Notes: a model not told the origin generated them from the letters alone. A stretch of 64,000 bases of DNA from Paraburkholderia sp. (GCF_024281035.1 NZ_JAMXLH010000016.1:1-64000), one strand, 5' to 3'. Shown: positions 47,198 to 56,100, numbered from the stretch's first letter. Made by a program: numbers and translations.

Positions 47198-49158
47198 GTC
47201 TGCAACAAATTCTGCAAAGAGCCAATATCACGTGTGCCCACATTATCGATGATGCTTTTGATAGTGCGCCGACCGAGCCATTTGGGAGCGACGAGGCGCA
47301 AACATTGATTGATAATTTGGTAGATGACCATTTCGACGAAATCGTTCAGTTCTTGAATTGTCAAAACGAGGCGGGTCTTCTGGCAGCCCTGCAGGATATC
47401 GAAGAGGTACAACGCCTATTCAAGAATCGCCGTAATTTGAGTCCTCACTGTGATGGATGGTTTGAGGAATTTTTGACTGATCGGAAAGAGAAGAAAACGA
47501 TGCTCCGACCACTGATCAGGCTGCTTCAAAAGAGCGGTGTGAAATGTGTCAAATTTGGGGCAGATTATCGTGTTCACCGTCAGAGTCCTGAGCCGCAGCT
47601 TGTATTTGTTGATTTGCGGCTGATCAATAATGTTGTGAGGGTTAACGCAGATGCTGCTATCCAAATCTATAAAAAACTAAAACATCGATTTAAAGATTGC
47701 ATCCCATTTGTTTTTCTTATGTCGAGCTTGGAGTCGCTGGGTGACCATAGGGATCAATTTTGGAAAGAGGCCGGCGTTTTTCTTACTCAATTTGATTCCA
47801 TACAAAAAGATATTTTCAAGCACAGGGCTGAACTGACATCTATTATCGGCTCATATTCGAGCGCCCTACCACGCATACGTGCGTTACATCAGCATATTGA
47901 TCAGCTTGAAAGTTCTATTGCAACCGCTGGTAAGCGTATCAGGGAAAAAGTCCGCTCGCTAGATATGGCAGACTATTTTGTGTTGCATAGAAATACGATC
48001 GCTGCTGAAAAAACTGACCTCGGGACGTACGTGTCAGGGCTTTTGCTTGAATATACATTATTCGAGATCGAAGGCTCTGAAGAAATTTGGAAATTTGCGA
48101 AAGATCTTGAAGGGTGGGAGTTGAAGGATCTGCCGCGGTCACGGTTCAGCTTAAAGCCTGCTGCATTAGATATTTATAGCGGGAACATCGTCCATGCCAA
48201 TGCTCTGTTGACGTGGGAGGAGACGAGGGAGAAGGGACCTAAGCAGGGATACTTCCATTTGGGAGATATTTTTTTCAAGGCTGAGGAGATGAAAAATTCT
48301 CAGGCTACGCCCAAGTCTGCTCTCGTTCTTTTAACACCTGCTTGCGATTTGGCTAGACCGGAAGATCTACGCGGTCGATCTATGTTTCTTTGTGAAGGCG
48401 CAGTGGAAAAAATTAAGCCAGCGAGTAAGCTAACTGCCCATGATGGATTGCCAAATACCATCCTCGTCCATCCGAATAAACCGGATGAGAAGCTGCAAAT
48501 TCTCTGGAATAAGCAGAAAGTTCAGGTTTGGAGTGTGAGCGGAATTGATTCGTTCAAGGGGGATAATCCACCTTGGCTGAGAGTTGGTCGATTGAGGCCA
48601 ATCTATGCACATCAATTGCAGCACACCCTGATGAACAATATGAGTCGCATAGGGACTCAGCGTGCTCCAGACAGGCTCAATCCTCATGGCATTGAGGTAC
48701 TGGTTGCTAAGGGTAATAAATGGCATGCGCTTGATAGCAAGAGCCTGAAAGATTCCGCAGCAGCGGCAACTGCCCTGAGCGGAGATGGAAGTCATATTCT
48801 TTATATTATCGATGATGCTGTTGTTGGGAGAGTTCGGCGCCACTTGGAAAAGTGGATAAAGAATAACGGCAAAGAGGTGGCTGCCGTAGTTTTAAAGGAG
48901 ATATTAAAGCAGCCTAGTTGGTCAAAAGCACTGCTCTACTGTGACCATCCAATTCAGCAGAATGAATCCAAGAACCCTGCGGGGAAAGATGCATTCCCAA
49001 TTGCAGATTTGAATGGTATTCAAGATTCTTGCAAGAATGCGATCGTGATTACTACAAGTAATCATCAGTCACCCTATAGTTCTGCGACAGGCGGTGGTGG
49101 CCGAGATGCCACTACTCAACCTGCCGTTCTCGTCTTCAAATTTGTCCGGCCGACCTAG
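47194..49158 (+). CDS. Receiver-like effector paired with the GHKL protein
   Basis: A 654-residue protein starting with GTG inside the GHKL stop. The first 180 residues read like a diverged receiver domain: acidic pair CAHIIDDAFD (about 14-21), a central strand with acidic end QLVFVDLRLINNV (about 130) and a VFLMSS strand (about 170), matching the DD / D / T-S order of response regulators. The rest (LVLLTPACDLARPEDLRGRSMF onward) has no family I recognise and no obvious nuclease triad. Kinase-receiver pairs of this kind could relay a detection signal to an effector. It is the last gene of the operon. Confidence 0.75.
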   Translation: MSLQQILQRANITCAHIIDDAFDSAPTEPFGSDEAQTLIDNLVDDHFDEIVQFLNCQNEAGLLAALQDIEEVQRLFKNRRNLSPHCDGWFEEFLTDRKEKKTMLRPLIRLLQKSGVKCVKFGADYRVHRQSPEPQLVFVDLRLINNVVRVNADAAIQIYKKLKHRFKDCIPFVFLMSSLESLGDHRDQFWKEAGVFLTQFDSIQKDIFKHRAELTSIIGSYSSALPRIRALHQHIDQLESSIATAGKRIREKVRSLDMADYFVLHRNTIAAEKTDLGTYVSGLLLEYTLFEIEGSEEIWKFAKDLEGWELKDLPRSRFSLKPAALDIYSGNIVHANALLTWEETREKGPKQGYFHLGDIFFKAEEMKNSQATPKSALVLLTPACDLARPEDLRGRSMFLCEGAVEKIKPASKLTAHDGLPNTILVHPNKPDEKLQILWNKQKVQVWSVSGIDSFKGDNPPWLRVGRLRPIYAHQLQHTLMNNMSRIGTQRAPDRLNPHGIEVLVAKGNKWHALDSKSLKDSAAAATALSGDGSHILYIIDDAVVGRVRRHLEKWIKNNGKEVAAVVLKEILKQPSWSKALLYCDHPIQQNESKNPAGKDAFPIADLNGIQDSCKNAIVITTSNHQSPYSSATGGGGRDATTQPAVLVFKFVRPT

Positions 49159-49434
49159 TTATGTTTTATCAATTGGCTGATCGATGGAACAACGCTGCTA
49201 TACAGCGGACGACCAATGTGATAATCGCAGGGTGGAGCTGTCGCAGAGGTCAATCGAGGCGATTGAATGCGTTATGTATAGACTTTGATCAACTTCTCGT
49301 TCAGATTTACCGGTTTGGACAAGGTTGCCGATAATAATGAGTCGGCCGGTGACGGCAAGCTAGTAAAACATTCGGTGCGAAAACGCCCTGCGCCGTCCTG
49401 TAACAGGAAGGCACACTACACATACGGGGTTCAA

Positions 49435-49863
49435 ATGCTGGTAATTAAATTGATATTGGTAGTTTCGGTGCTCGTAGCTTTTTTCTTGAGTATCGCAAAG
49501 TTCAACAATCACTGCGCATCGAAATTTGGCCATGCTTTTTTTACCAAGCGTGCCTTTTATATTACCGCAGCTGCAATCGGAGTGTATGCAGTTGGCGAAC
49601 TGTGGCGGAATTCAGCGCAGCAGTCTCACGCAGATACTTTGAACGGAATAGTGCTAATGATTGTCGGTGGCTTGATCGCTGCGTGGTTGGTGTTTGATAA
49701 CGTAAGGCGAACTGACCCGCTGTATGGGATTGCAGGTTCAGCAGCGTCGCTAGGCCTGTTCTCCGTACTTGCCTGGGTCTGGCTGCCGTTGATGGCGATT
49801 GGCCTCATTTGCTACTTCCTGATGCTGATGTCAGCTAAACCGGTTTACGTCGTGAACCGTTGA
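49435..49863 (+). CDS. Small integral membrane protein, unknown
   Basis: A 142-residue protein with four hydrophobic segments: MLVIKLILVVSVLVAFFLSI, AFYITAAAIGVYAVGEL, GIVLMIVGGLIAAWLVF and LGLFSVLAWVWLPLMAIGLI. I do not recognise a family. The ATG at 49435 follows CGGGGT; the frame is open for 50 codons upstream but those residues are unlike a membrane protein. It lies alone, 277 bases after the defence operon and 80 bases before the right transposon end. It could be a membrane effector or an unrelated passenger. Confidence 0.7.
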   Translation: MLVIKLILVVSVLVAFFLSIAKFNNHCASKFGHAFFTKRAFYITAAAIGVYAVGELWRNSAQQSHADTLNGIVLMIVGGLIAAWLVFDNVRRTDPLYGIAGSAASLGLFSVLAWVWLPLMAIGLICYFLMLMSAKPVYVVNR

Positions 49864-49942
49864 TCAAGGGATCGACGTATATCGGAAAGCGACAGGTACC
49901 GCGGCAAGTTTGCGGTCCGCAGCAGATGCTAGCCACGGCGGG

Positions 49943-50001
49943 GAGGCGACGTCGTGACAACTTATGCTTTATTCTGCGGTCAGGATATGCTTGACGGCAC
50001 A
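49943..50001 (-). repeat. Right end of element 1
   Basis: Two transposase-type motifs, TGACAACTTATGCTTTATTC and GGTCAGGATATGCTTGACGG followed by CACA, close the element. The terminal 12 bases are the inverted form of the left end (TGTGCCGTYAAG). A matching pair closes element 2 at 58366-58420. Confidence 0.88.
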
Positions 50002-50006
50002 GAAGT
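50002..50006. repeat. Target-site duplication GAAGT, middle copy
   Basis: Exactly five bases separate the ACA end of element 1 from the TGT start of element 2, and they equal the outer duplications. Confidence 0.9.
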
Positions 50007-50245
50007 TGTGCCGTCAAGCATAACCTGTCGTTTACGACAGGTTATGCTTGATTGCTCGATGCGCCATCTTATGGTTGACTGCCCGTTTGGCGGGCTTTTC
50101 GGCCAATCAGTGTAGTTATCTTCTTCAATCCCGCCGCTAAATAGCCTGCTTCTCCGGACAGGTTATGCTTGATTTTGATCCGTTGCGACAGGTTATGCCT
50201 TACGGCTTCTTGTGAGGTCGTTAGGGCGGCGTGATTGCGGCCGAC
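50007..50245 (+). repeat. Left end of element 2
   Basis: Transposase-type motifs are at 50007-50030 (inverted), 50035-50051, 50155-50172 and 50185-50202, in the same order and spacing as the left end of element 1. The first two form an almost perfect palindrome around GTTTAC. Confidence 0.88.
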
Positions 50246-50419
50246 CGCGTCGGGCAGTAGTCGGCTATCAGCCGACATCTACCTGATATCGGAAGATTCC
50301 ATATGTCGGACCGCTCCTGACCGGTTTACGGCCTGTCCTTGCGTGCCAGTTCGGGGGCGACTGGTGGCGGCGGATAACACGCAGTGTCGATGTCTGATCA
50401 CTCTTCATCCAGAGAGCCG

Positions 50420-51652
50420 TCACACTTTCGTGCGTAGAAGACCCCAGGCGATTCCGAGCCCGCCCGAAATCCCCGAGCCTAGCAACACGCCGAATCGGGC
50501 GACGTCGACCATGGCTTCATCAGAAAATGCGAGCATCGCAACAAAGACCGACAGCGTGAAGCCAATGCCGGCCAGTAAAGCCGCAAGTCCGATGCCTCGC
50601 CACGAAACGCCGCACGGCAGTCGGCATGCACCGAGCCGGACCAGTAGCCAGCTCACGCCGAATACACCGAGCGGCTTGCCGGCCACGAGCGCCAACACGA
50701 TTCCGGTCAGGACCCACGGCGCGGGTCCGGTTCCGACATTCAGTTTTGCGAAGCTCACTCCCGCGTTGGCGAGCGCAAACAACGGCACGATGGCGTAGGC
50801 AACCCACGGATGTAGCGCCCACTCGATTCGCAGTGCTGGTGGCAAGTACTCGCGCTGCCCCACGCGGCGCTGGATCGGTACCACTGGCATCAGCAACCCG
50901 AGCACCACGCCGGCCAGCGTCGGGTGCGCGCCGCTCACGAACAATCCGAACCAGACTACCGCGCCGGGAATGACGTAAGCTGGCGCTGATCCGACGCCGA
51001 GTCGCTGCAACGCAATGACGATGACGATACCCGCGGCAGCGACCGCAAAACCGGAGTAATGCAGACCGGACGAGTAGCAGAACGCAATGACGAGTACGGC
51101 AATGATGTCGTCGACTATCGCAAGCGTCAGCAGAAAGACCCGCACGTTACCCGGGATGGAGCGGCCGAGCAGCGCGAGCACTCCGACGGCGAAGGCGATG
51201 TCGGTTGCGGTGGGGACTGCCCAGTCACTGATATCGCCCGATCGACGGTTCACCGCGAAGTAGATGAGCGCTGGAACCGTGACACCGCCGATGGCGGCGG
51301 CCAGCGGTAGCATGGCCTGCCGGACATCGCTCAGTGCGCCGTCATGAATTTCGCGGCGAATCTCGACGCCTGCCACGAGGAAGAAAACTGTCATCAGCCC
51401 ATCGTTGATCCAGAAGTGCAACGGGCGACCGAATGAGTAACGGCCGGCGCTGAAGGTGACAGGCGTTTCCCAGAGCGCGTGGTAGCTGTGCGCGAGCGGG
51501 GAGTTGGCCCAGATGAGCGCAGCGAGGGTGGCGACCAGCAGCACGATTCCGCTGGCTGCTTCGACGTGAAGATAGTATTCGAGCGCTGTGAAAGCCTTGC
51601 GGGCGATGCGCCCGGCGCGCAGCGGCTGCGGGGGTGTCGGATTCTGTTGCAT
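50420..51652 (-). CDS. nhaA: Na+/H+ antiporter NhaA
   Basis: A 410-residue inner-membrane antiporter that exports sodium or lithium in exchange for protons. Family marks are [20 protein letters not shown] near the start, [14 protein letters not shown], the transport-site region [21 protein letters not shown] with the TDIAFA aspartate, [18 protein letters not shown] with the paired aspartates, and [13 protein letters not shown] near the end. About twelve hydrophobic segments are visible. Start at 51652 gives [20 protein letters not shown]; a longer frame upstream is unlikely. It is divergent from marR with about 135 bases between, so MarR may control it. Confidence 0.93.
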   Translation of the reverse strand: MQQNPTPPQPLRAGRIARKAFTALEYYLHVEAASGIVLLVATLAALIWANSPLAHSYHALWETPVTFSAGRYSFGRPLHFWINDGLMTVFFLVAGVEIRREIHDGALSDVRQAMLPLAAAIGGVTVPALIYFAVNRRSGDISDWAVPTATDIAFAVGVLALLGRSIPGNVRVFLLTLAIVDDIIAVLVIAFCYSSGLHYSGFAVAAAGIVIVIALQRLGVGSAPAYVIPGAVVWFGLFVSGAHPTLAGVVLGLLMPVVPIQRRVGQREYLPPALRIEWALHPWVAYAIVPLFALANAGVSFAKLNVGTGPAPWVLTGIVLALVAGKPLGVFGVSWLLVRLGACRLPCGVSWRGIGLAALLAGIGFTLSVFVAMLAFSDEAMVDVARFGVLLGSGISGGLGIAWGLLRTKV

Positions 51653-51789
51653 GGGCGTGAGATATCCTGCGTGGCGGCGCGACCATCGCAGAGACCTGTC
51701 CCGCCGCGGAATGCAGCCGACACCCAATTGCCCTACAGTCTATCAACGCGCCCGCAATGGAAAGACCAGCAATTCACAAAGGACAAAAT

Positions 51790-52209
51790 ATGGGTTCACA
51801 CAAGCCTTCGAAGCGCGCGCCAGTGGACAAATGCGATCTCGAAGCGATGTCAGCTTTCCGTCACGACCTCCGCAAGTTTCTGCGAGCGTCCGAGGAGATC
51901 GCGAATGCGGCAGGGATCACGACGCTCCAGTATCAGCTGCTGTTGCACGTACGCGGCTTTCCCGATCGGCAATGGGCGACTGTCGGTGAACTCGCGGAAA
52001 GGCTGCAGGCCGCACCCAACGGCACGGCATCGCTCGTCTCGCGCTGCGAATCGGCTGGGCTCGTGACGCGCAGGACCGATTCTTCCGATCGTCGCCAGGT
52101 GCAGGTGCATCTCACGCCGAAGGGCGAGGCACTGCTGCTTGAACTCGCGGCGGAGCACAAGGCGATCTACGGCGCGTTCGACTGGGTGTTCGCCAACGCG
52201 GCCGAATAG
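51790..52209 (+). CDS. MarR-family transcriptional regulator
   Basis: A 139-residue winged-helix regulator. Helix-turn-helix and wing are visible as ATVGELAERLQAAPNGTASL, VSRCESAGLVTRR and SSDRRQVQVHLTPKGEALLLEL, in the order expected for MarR. SD AAAGGA lies just before the ATG at 51790. It stands between divergent nhaA and the ClC gene 28 bases downstream, so it is likely co-transcribed with the channel and a candidate regulator of both transporters. The signal it senses cannot be read from the sequence. Confidence 0.9.
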   Translation: MGSHKPSKRAPVDKCDLEAMSAFRHDLRKFLRASEEIANAAGITTLQYQLLLHVRGFPDRQWATVGELAERLQAAPNGTASLVSRCESAGLVTRRTDSSDRRQVQVHLTPKGEALLLELAAEHKAIYGAFDWVFANAAE

Positions 52210-52237
52210 GCGTCATTCAGCGTCGGCAGGTGCAGTT

Positions 52238-53587
52238 ATGTCACAATGTGCCTCAACACACATTTCCAGCCTGCATTCCGTGCGTTTTTCCTCCATTTTC
52301 AGTCGATCCCGGTTGCTGCGCCATCAGCGCCGCTGGCTCTATTTCGGTATGTTCTGGCTTGGCGCCATTGCCACCGGGCTCGTTGCGGTCCTGTATGCAA
52401 GGCTGATCGATGTTGGTTACGACACATTCATGCAGGTGGCGGCCCGCTATCCGTGGCTGCCGCTCATCGTGACGCCCGCCGTCGCGGCACTCGGAGTCTG
52501 GATGACGCGGCGATGGTTTCCGGGTTCGGAAGGCAGCGGCATTCCGCAGGTCATCGCCACGCTGCACGACACGCGCGAGTTTGGTCCGCGTCTGCTGACC
52601 CTGCGTATTCTCGTCGGCAAGATCGCGCTGTCGTTCCTCGCGATTCTCGGCGGCTTCACGATCGGGCGCGAGGGGCCGACCATCCATGTCGGCGCCGCGC
52701 TCATGTACTCGCTTCGGCGCCTTTATCCGACGCGCCTCCTTAGTGTGCATCGCGTCGGGCTCGAGCACCGGCTTGCGCTTGCGGGCGCCGCTGCGGGTTT
52801 GTCGGCGGCATTCAATGCGCCGCTCGCGGGTGTCGTGTTCGCGATCGAGGAACTCACGCGCAGCTTCGAGGCAAAGACCAGCGGCGTCATCATCACGGCA
52901 ATCATCTTTGCCGGCGTCGTTTCGCTAGGGCTGCAAGGCAATTACGTCTATTTCGGCACGATCGTCATTGGCGGCAAACTGCCCGATCTGCTTGTCGTGG
53001 CGGTCGTGCTGGTGGGCGTGATTTCCGGTATCGCGGGCGGCGTTTTCTGCTGGCTGCTGCTCAACACTGCACGCTGGATGCCGGCGTGGCTGTTCGCGCT
53101 GAGGAAAGACCGGCCGGTCGCGTTCGGCGCGGCGTGTGGCCTGTTTATCGCCGTTATTGGCGTCGCGAGCGGCGGGCACCTTTTCGGCAGCGGCTACACC
53201 GAAGCGCGAGCCATGCTCGAAGGCCGGGCGCAGCTCGGTGCGGCTTATCCGCTGCTAAAGATGGCGTCGATGGTCGGCTCGTATCTGCCGGGCACGCCTG
53301 GCGGCCTCTTCGCACCGTCGCTCGCGATCGGAGCCGGCATTGGCAACGCGCTGCACATGGTGTTCGGGCAAATGCAGTTGCCGATGCTGATCGCGCTCGG
53401 CATGGTCGGCTATCTCGCCGCCGTGACGCAAAGCCCGATTACGGCGTTCGTTATCGTCATCGAAATGATCAACGGGCACGCGCTGGTGATCTCACTGATG
53501 GCCACTGCGCTGGTGTCGAGTCAGGTTTCGAAGCTCTTCGCGCCGCCGCTTTACGAGGCGTTGGCGCAACGCTATCTCATGCACTGA
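52238..53587 (+). CDS. ClC-family chloride channel/transporter
   Basis: A 449-residue membrane protein with ClC selectivity motifs: GSGIPQV, GREGPTIHVGAAL, and GGLFAPSLAIGAGIGNALHM, plus AAAGLSAAFNAPLAGVVFAIEELTR. About ten to twelve hydrophobic helices are visible. Bacterial ClC proteins exchange chloride for protons or conduct chloride or fluoride; the GREGP glutamate is the gating residue of the Cl-/H+ exchangers. SD GGCAGG precedes the ATG at 52238. Together with NhaA it suggests a salt or pH homeostasis cargo. Confidence 0.9.
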   Translation: MSQCASTHISSLHSVRFSSIFSRSRLLRHQRRWLYFGMFWLGAIATGLVAVLYARLIDVGYDTFMQVAARYPWLPLIVTPAVAALGVWMTRRWFPGSEGSGIPQVIATLHDTREFGPRLLTLRILVGKIALSFLAILGGFTIGREGPTIHVGAALMYSLRRLYPTRLLSVHRVGLEHRLALAGAAAGLSAAFNAPLAGVVFAIEELTRSFEAKTSGVIITAIIFAGVVSLGLQGNYVYFGTIVIGGKLPDLLVVAVVLVGVISGIAGGVFCWLLLNTARWMPAWLFALRKDRPVAFGAACGLFIAVIGVASGGHLFGSGYTEARAMLEGRAQLGAAYPLLKMASMVGSYLPGTPGGLFAPSLAIGAGIGNALHMVFGQMQLPMLIALGMVGYLAAVTQSPITAFVIVIEMINGHALVISLMATALVSSQVSKLFAPPLYEALAQRYLMH

Positions 53588-53588
53588 C

Positions 53589-53816
53589 TCACCATGGCAG
53601 CAGTCGTGGCCCTGGCCTCGCGCCAATGGCGGCGGGCAGCAACATACCGATCACGTACCGCATGCTCCAGAACGCCGGGCTCATCTCAGGACAATGGATA
53701 CAGTACGCGACGGTCGCGAGCGCGCTCCACAGCAGCACCGCCGCGGTGCCGGCTGTACGCGGCCGGGTGGGCGCGAGACCGCTCACCGCCCAGAATACGG
53801 CTGGAGAAACGGGCAC
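53589..53816 (-). pseudogene. C-terminal relic of an NrsF/DUF1109 anti-sigma membrane protein
   Basis: The 75-residue frame contains YCIHCPEMSPAFWSMRYVIG followed by MLLPAAIGARPGPRLLPW, matching the C-terminal CxE..PF..xWY.LG and GPRLLRW ends of DUF1109 proteins, which inhibit extracytoplasmic sigma factors. The five upstream membrane helices are missing. It is convergent with the ClC gene. No linked sigma factor is present. Confidence 0.55.
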
Positions 53817-54190
53817 TGAAAGCAGGACAATATTGAGGGGGGCAGGTCCGTAGGAATGTATCGTCGTTGATCATTTCACTGAAATCGACGCGAAAAATTG
53901 GTCTCGACATCGTGCCAGCGCCACTTACTGTTCGAGGCGAAGTGGCCATTCTACGTTTATCGCGACGGCCATTTGAGCGATTCTCCTAAGAATTGCCTGC
54001 GGCCTATGGGAAGCATCGATCGCCGTATGAACGATCGGCCGCCGGGTAACACCTTATGCCAATAGAATAGATGCGCCCTGTGGCAACTGGACGAGTGCGA
54101 ACTATCGGTCGGCGTACGGCCAGGAGCGGTCAGTCGACATACCTGCGCAGATCGTCGACCATCTGCCGATCGAAGCCGGGGTTCCAACCT
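53817..54190. other. Spacer without recognisable gene
   Basis: 374 bases between the NrsF relic and the DUF4262 gene. I see no convincing coding frame or RNA; it probably holds debris and the DUF4262 promoter. Confidence 0.4.
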
Positions 54191-54694
54191 ATGCGACCAG
54201 ACATTGCAACTGCCTTAGACGCACCCGATTCGGTGCTTGACGAACAAGAACAAAGCTTTGTTCAAAGCATCCGGCAACATGGATGGTTTCGCACGCAAAT
54301 TTTTGCAGAATCCAACTATCCCGAGTTCTCTTTCACAACGGGGTTCTGGGTAGGACACGGGTTCCCGGAGGTCATAGTATTCTCGATGCCATCAAACATT
54401 GCTCACGATGTCCTTTGGCAAATCTACCGGATGATCTCCACCGGATCACCGCCACCCATTGGCGAGCTGACATCGACGATATATGCCAATTCGGATGCGT
54501 TGCTGCTGCCCGTAGCCAGGAAGCACTACCAAGATCATCTTGGATGGAATCGTTGGTTTTATGGGAGTGACGAATTTCCATGCCTGCAACTGCTCTGGCC
54601 GAGCAAGGAGGGGATATTTCCCCGACATCCCGATGCAGGCGAAGCTTTGAATCTTGCTCAACCTGATCTGTCGTGCAGTTCATCATTCAGTTGA
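54191..54694 (+). CDS. DUF4262 domain protein
   Basis: A 167-residue cytoplasmic protein with the DUF4262 pattern: QHGWFRTQIFAESNYPEFSFTTG and then FWVGHGFPEVIVFSMPSNIAHDVLW, with the later LGWNRWFYGSDEFPCLQLLWPSKEG. The biochemical role of the family is unknown; members are often found among toxin-immunity and stress cargo. Start at 54191 gives MRPDIATALDAPDSVLDEQE; upstream in-frame residues are arginine-rich and unlikely. It converges on the YunG-like gene, with a strong hairpin between. Confidence 0.8.
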   Translation: MRPDIATALDAPDSVLDEQEQSFVQSIRQHGWFRTQIFAESNYPEFSFTTGFWVGHGFPEVIVFSMPSNIAHDVLWQIYRMISTGSPPPIGELTSTIYANSDALLLPVARKHYQDHLGWNRWFYGSDEFPCLQLLWPSKEGIFPRHPDAGEALNLAQPDLSCSSSFS

Positions 54695-54812
54695 TATTCG
54701 GCGCGGCCATGCGGGTTGCAAGACGGTGGTCGTCGGCATTGGGACAGAGGTCGGCCAGGAAGAGACATTCGACATAGCCACCGAGATCGCCAACGACCAT
54801 CTTACTGAAGTC

Positions 54813-54855
54813 TTGAGCCCTGCCGACGGCGAATATCGCAGTTGGCAGGGCTCAA
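54813..54855. terminator. 12-bp perfect inverted repeat between convergent genes
   Basis: TTGAGCCCTGCC and GGCAGGGCTCAA flank a 19-base loop. It lies between the DUF4262 and YunG-like genes and may stop transcription from both sides, although no long T run follows. Confidence 0.5.
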
Positions 54856-54868
54856 TGCTACTGCGACA

Positions 54869-55246
54869 TTACACCTGACGGAGGCGCATTTCTTCCAGTC
54901 TCGATGTCAAGAGTTCATATTTCTGTTGAGAGGTATCTGCCAACGCCTCATCGCGAGTAGACAGAGTGTCGTCATATGGTATCGGTTCAGCAAACTGGCG
55001 TACCGTTAAATCCCACTTCTTTCCGTCGATCAGATTGTAGAAGTGCTTACCACCGGATGTCCGTGTAGTGAGAATCTGACCGCCGAAATAGTCATGGACG
55101 ACGAGCGAGGTAATGCTGCAATGATTCTGCGCCGGATTCGATGGTGACCAAGCGTCGGTTGGACTTGATGTGTCTCCCGCCCAGATGCGTGAAATCGCCC
55201 TGTACAAGTCAATGGGTGTCGCAAAAGTTTTCGATACAGTAGTCAT
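54869..55246 (-). CDS. YunG-family protein
   Basis: A 125-residue protein with SPTDAWSPSNPAQNHCSITS, LVVHDYFGGQILTT and KHFYNLIDGKKWDLTVRQF, which follows the YunG pattern (NPAxGQCxxTALVVxDxFGGEI ... FYNxxDGxxxDLT). Its function is unknown. The conserved Cys and His/Asp residues recall transglutaminase or papain-like folds, but this is only a suggestion. Start at 55246 gives MTTVSKTFATPIDLYRAISR. A terminator and a histidine-rich leader peptide gene lie upstream on the same strand. Confidence 0.75.
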   Translation of the reverse strand: MTTVSKTFATPIDLYRAISRIWAGDTSSPTDAWSPSNPAQNHCSITSLVVHDYFGGQILTTRTSGGKHFYNLIDGKKWDLTVRQFAEPIPYDDTLSTRDEALADTSQQKYELLTSRLEEMRLRQV

Positions 55247-55299
55247 CTGATTTTGCTCTCTCAGTAAACCGACAACCGATGGAACGCTCAAAAGCAAAA

Positions 55300-55327
55300 A
55301 GCCCCATCGTTGCCGACGGGGCTTCGA
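55300..55327 (-). terminator. Attenuator-like terminator after the His-rich leader
   Basis: On the minus strand GAAGCCCC, a short stretch and GGGGCTTTTTG form a hairpin with a T run, 22 bases after the stop of the leader peptide and 54 bases before the YunG-like start. The spacing fits a transcription attenuator. Confidence 0.7.
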
Positions 55328-55348
55328 AGCGCATGTCGCTACGAATTT

Positions 55349-55435
55349 TTAGCGCATGCACGTCCCCATCGGCAGTCCTGAATGGGAATGCGAATGATGG
55401 TGAATCGCGAGGGCGATGGACGTGAAGGCTTGCAT
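55349..55435 (-). CDS. Histidine-rich leader peptide
   Basis: A 28-residue peptide, MQAFTSIALAIHHHSHSHSG followed by LPMGTCMR. Five of eight central residues are histidine. Short peptides with clustered histidine codons followed by a terminator are the classic form of histidine-sensing attenuators, as hisL upstream of enteric his operons. A GGAGG lies 14 bases before the ATG, farther than usual. The gene downstream is a YunG-like gene, not a histidine gene, so the structural gene may have been lost or replaced, or YunG may itself be under this control. Confidence 0.6.
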   Translation of the reverse strand: MQAFTSIALAIHHHSHSHSGLPMGTCMR

Positions 55436-55747
55436 GGGTAAAGAGTCTGCCTCCAATTATTAAACCCGTCAATGGAATGTTTTATATGCTGTTGACTTCG
55501 CAAAGTGGCCTAATCATTGATTGAGATCCGTCTACCGTGCTTTCCTGTACGTGATATACAGGGCACTGATGTCCGCTTCGGACCGTACTGGATGTCGCGT
55601 ATGGGTCGTTTTATGCCTTTCACATAGTTCGCTGTCTATCGGTCCAAGTCAAAGCGGCGTGAGGCGCATTTCGGCCAGAAGCAGTCGCTCGACCTCGGCG
55701 GCCAGTCCGTTGACAATGCGGCTGTGGAGGACGTCGAGAGCGGAGAT

Positions 55748-56002
55748 ATGGACAAAAATCGAGAGTTTTTGCTGCCGTTCGGAATCGACCTCAGGGTTGA
55801 GGGCGGTATCGCAAGTATCGAATCCCACTTGCCGGAATCGCTTCCTAGTTATAGCGACCCCGTTGAAAACGGGCGCATCGTTGGGGTCGTCGAAGGCGTC
55901 GAGCAATTGTTGCTTTCGCTCGCGCGCGTCGGTATCGATTTATCCAATCCACAGTTCACGCAGGCAATCCATGACTGCGTAGCCAACTTGCAATCTGGCT
56001 GA
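55748..56002 (+). CDS. Small hypothetical protein
   Basis: An 84-residue acidic protein (MDKNREFLLPFGIDLRVEGG ... GIDLSNPQFTQAIHDCVANL) that I do not recognise. The ATG at 55748 follows GCGGAG by a few bases, a good ribosome-binding site. It has no membrane segment. A competing minus-strand frame covers most of it but has no ribosome-binding site. It sits among immunity-like genes. Confidence 0.5.
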   Translation: MDKNREFLLPFGIDLRVEGGIASIESHLPESLPSYSDPVENGRIVGVVEGVEQLLLSLARVGIDLSNPQFTQAIHDCVANLQSG

Positions 56003-56100
56003 TCGGCAGACGGTGATGTTCGGCCATAAGGGGAAGCTCACAGCGAGGGCCTTGATCGTCAACAATCACCCGCTCGACTTAACACAGACTCCACCAATCT

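Larger units (their letters stand above)
11738..50001 (-). mobile_element. Tn7-like transposon, element 1 (38.3 kb)
   Basis: The element begins TGTGCCGTTAAGCATAAC and ends with an inverted version finishing CTTGACGGCACA, flanked by GAAGT on both sides. Each end carries several copies of a GACAGGTTATGCTT-like motif, the arrangement expected for TnsB-binding sites. Inside are tnsAB, tnsC and tniQ on the minus strand, so the element should be autonomous. It lies 29 bp downstream of the tRNA CCA end. Cargo is a contact-dependent-inhibition locus and a six-gene candidate defence operon. 5-bp duplications and TGT...ACA ends are established traits of Tn7 and Tn5053/Tn402 relatives. No CRISPR array or Cas gene is present. 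The strand given follows the transposition genes. Confidence 0.9.

Noticed and set aside
39435..49158. A standard Dnd, Ssp or BREX system
   Set aside because: Only a DndC-like protein and DUF4007 are shared; DndB, DndD, DndE, SspB, PglZ, PglX and BrxL are missing.
54695..54812. A possible transposase fragment between DUF4262 and the hairpin
   Set aside because: No frame longer than a few dozen codons matched a transposase pattern.
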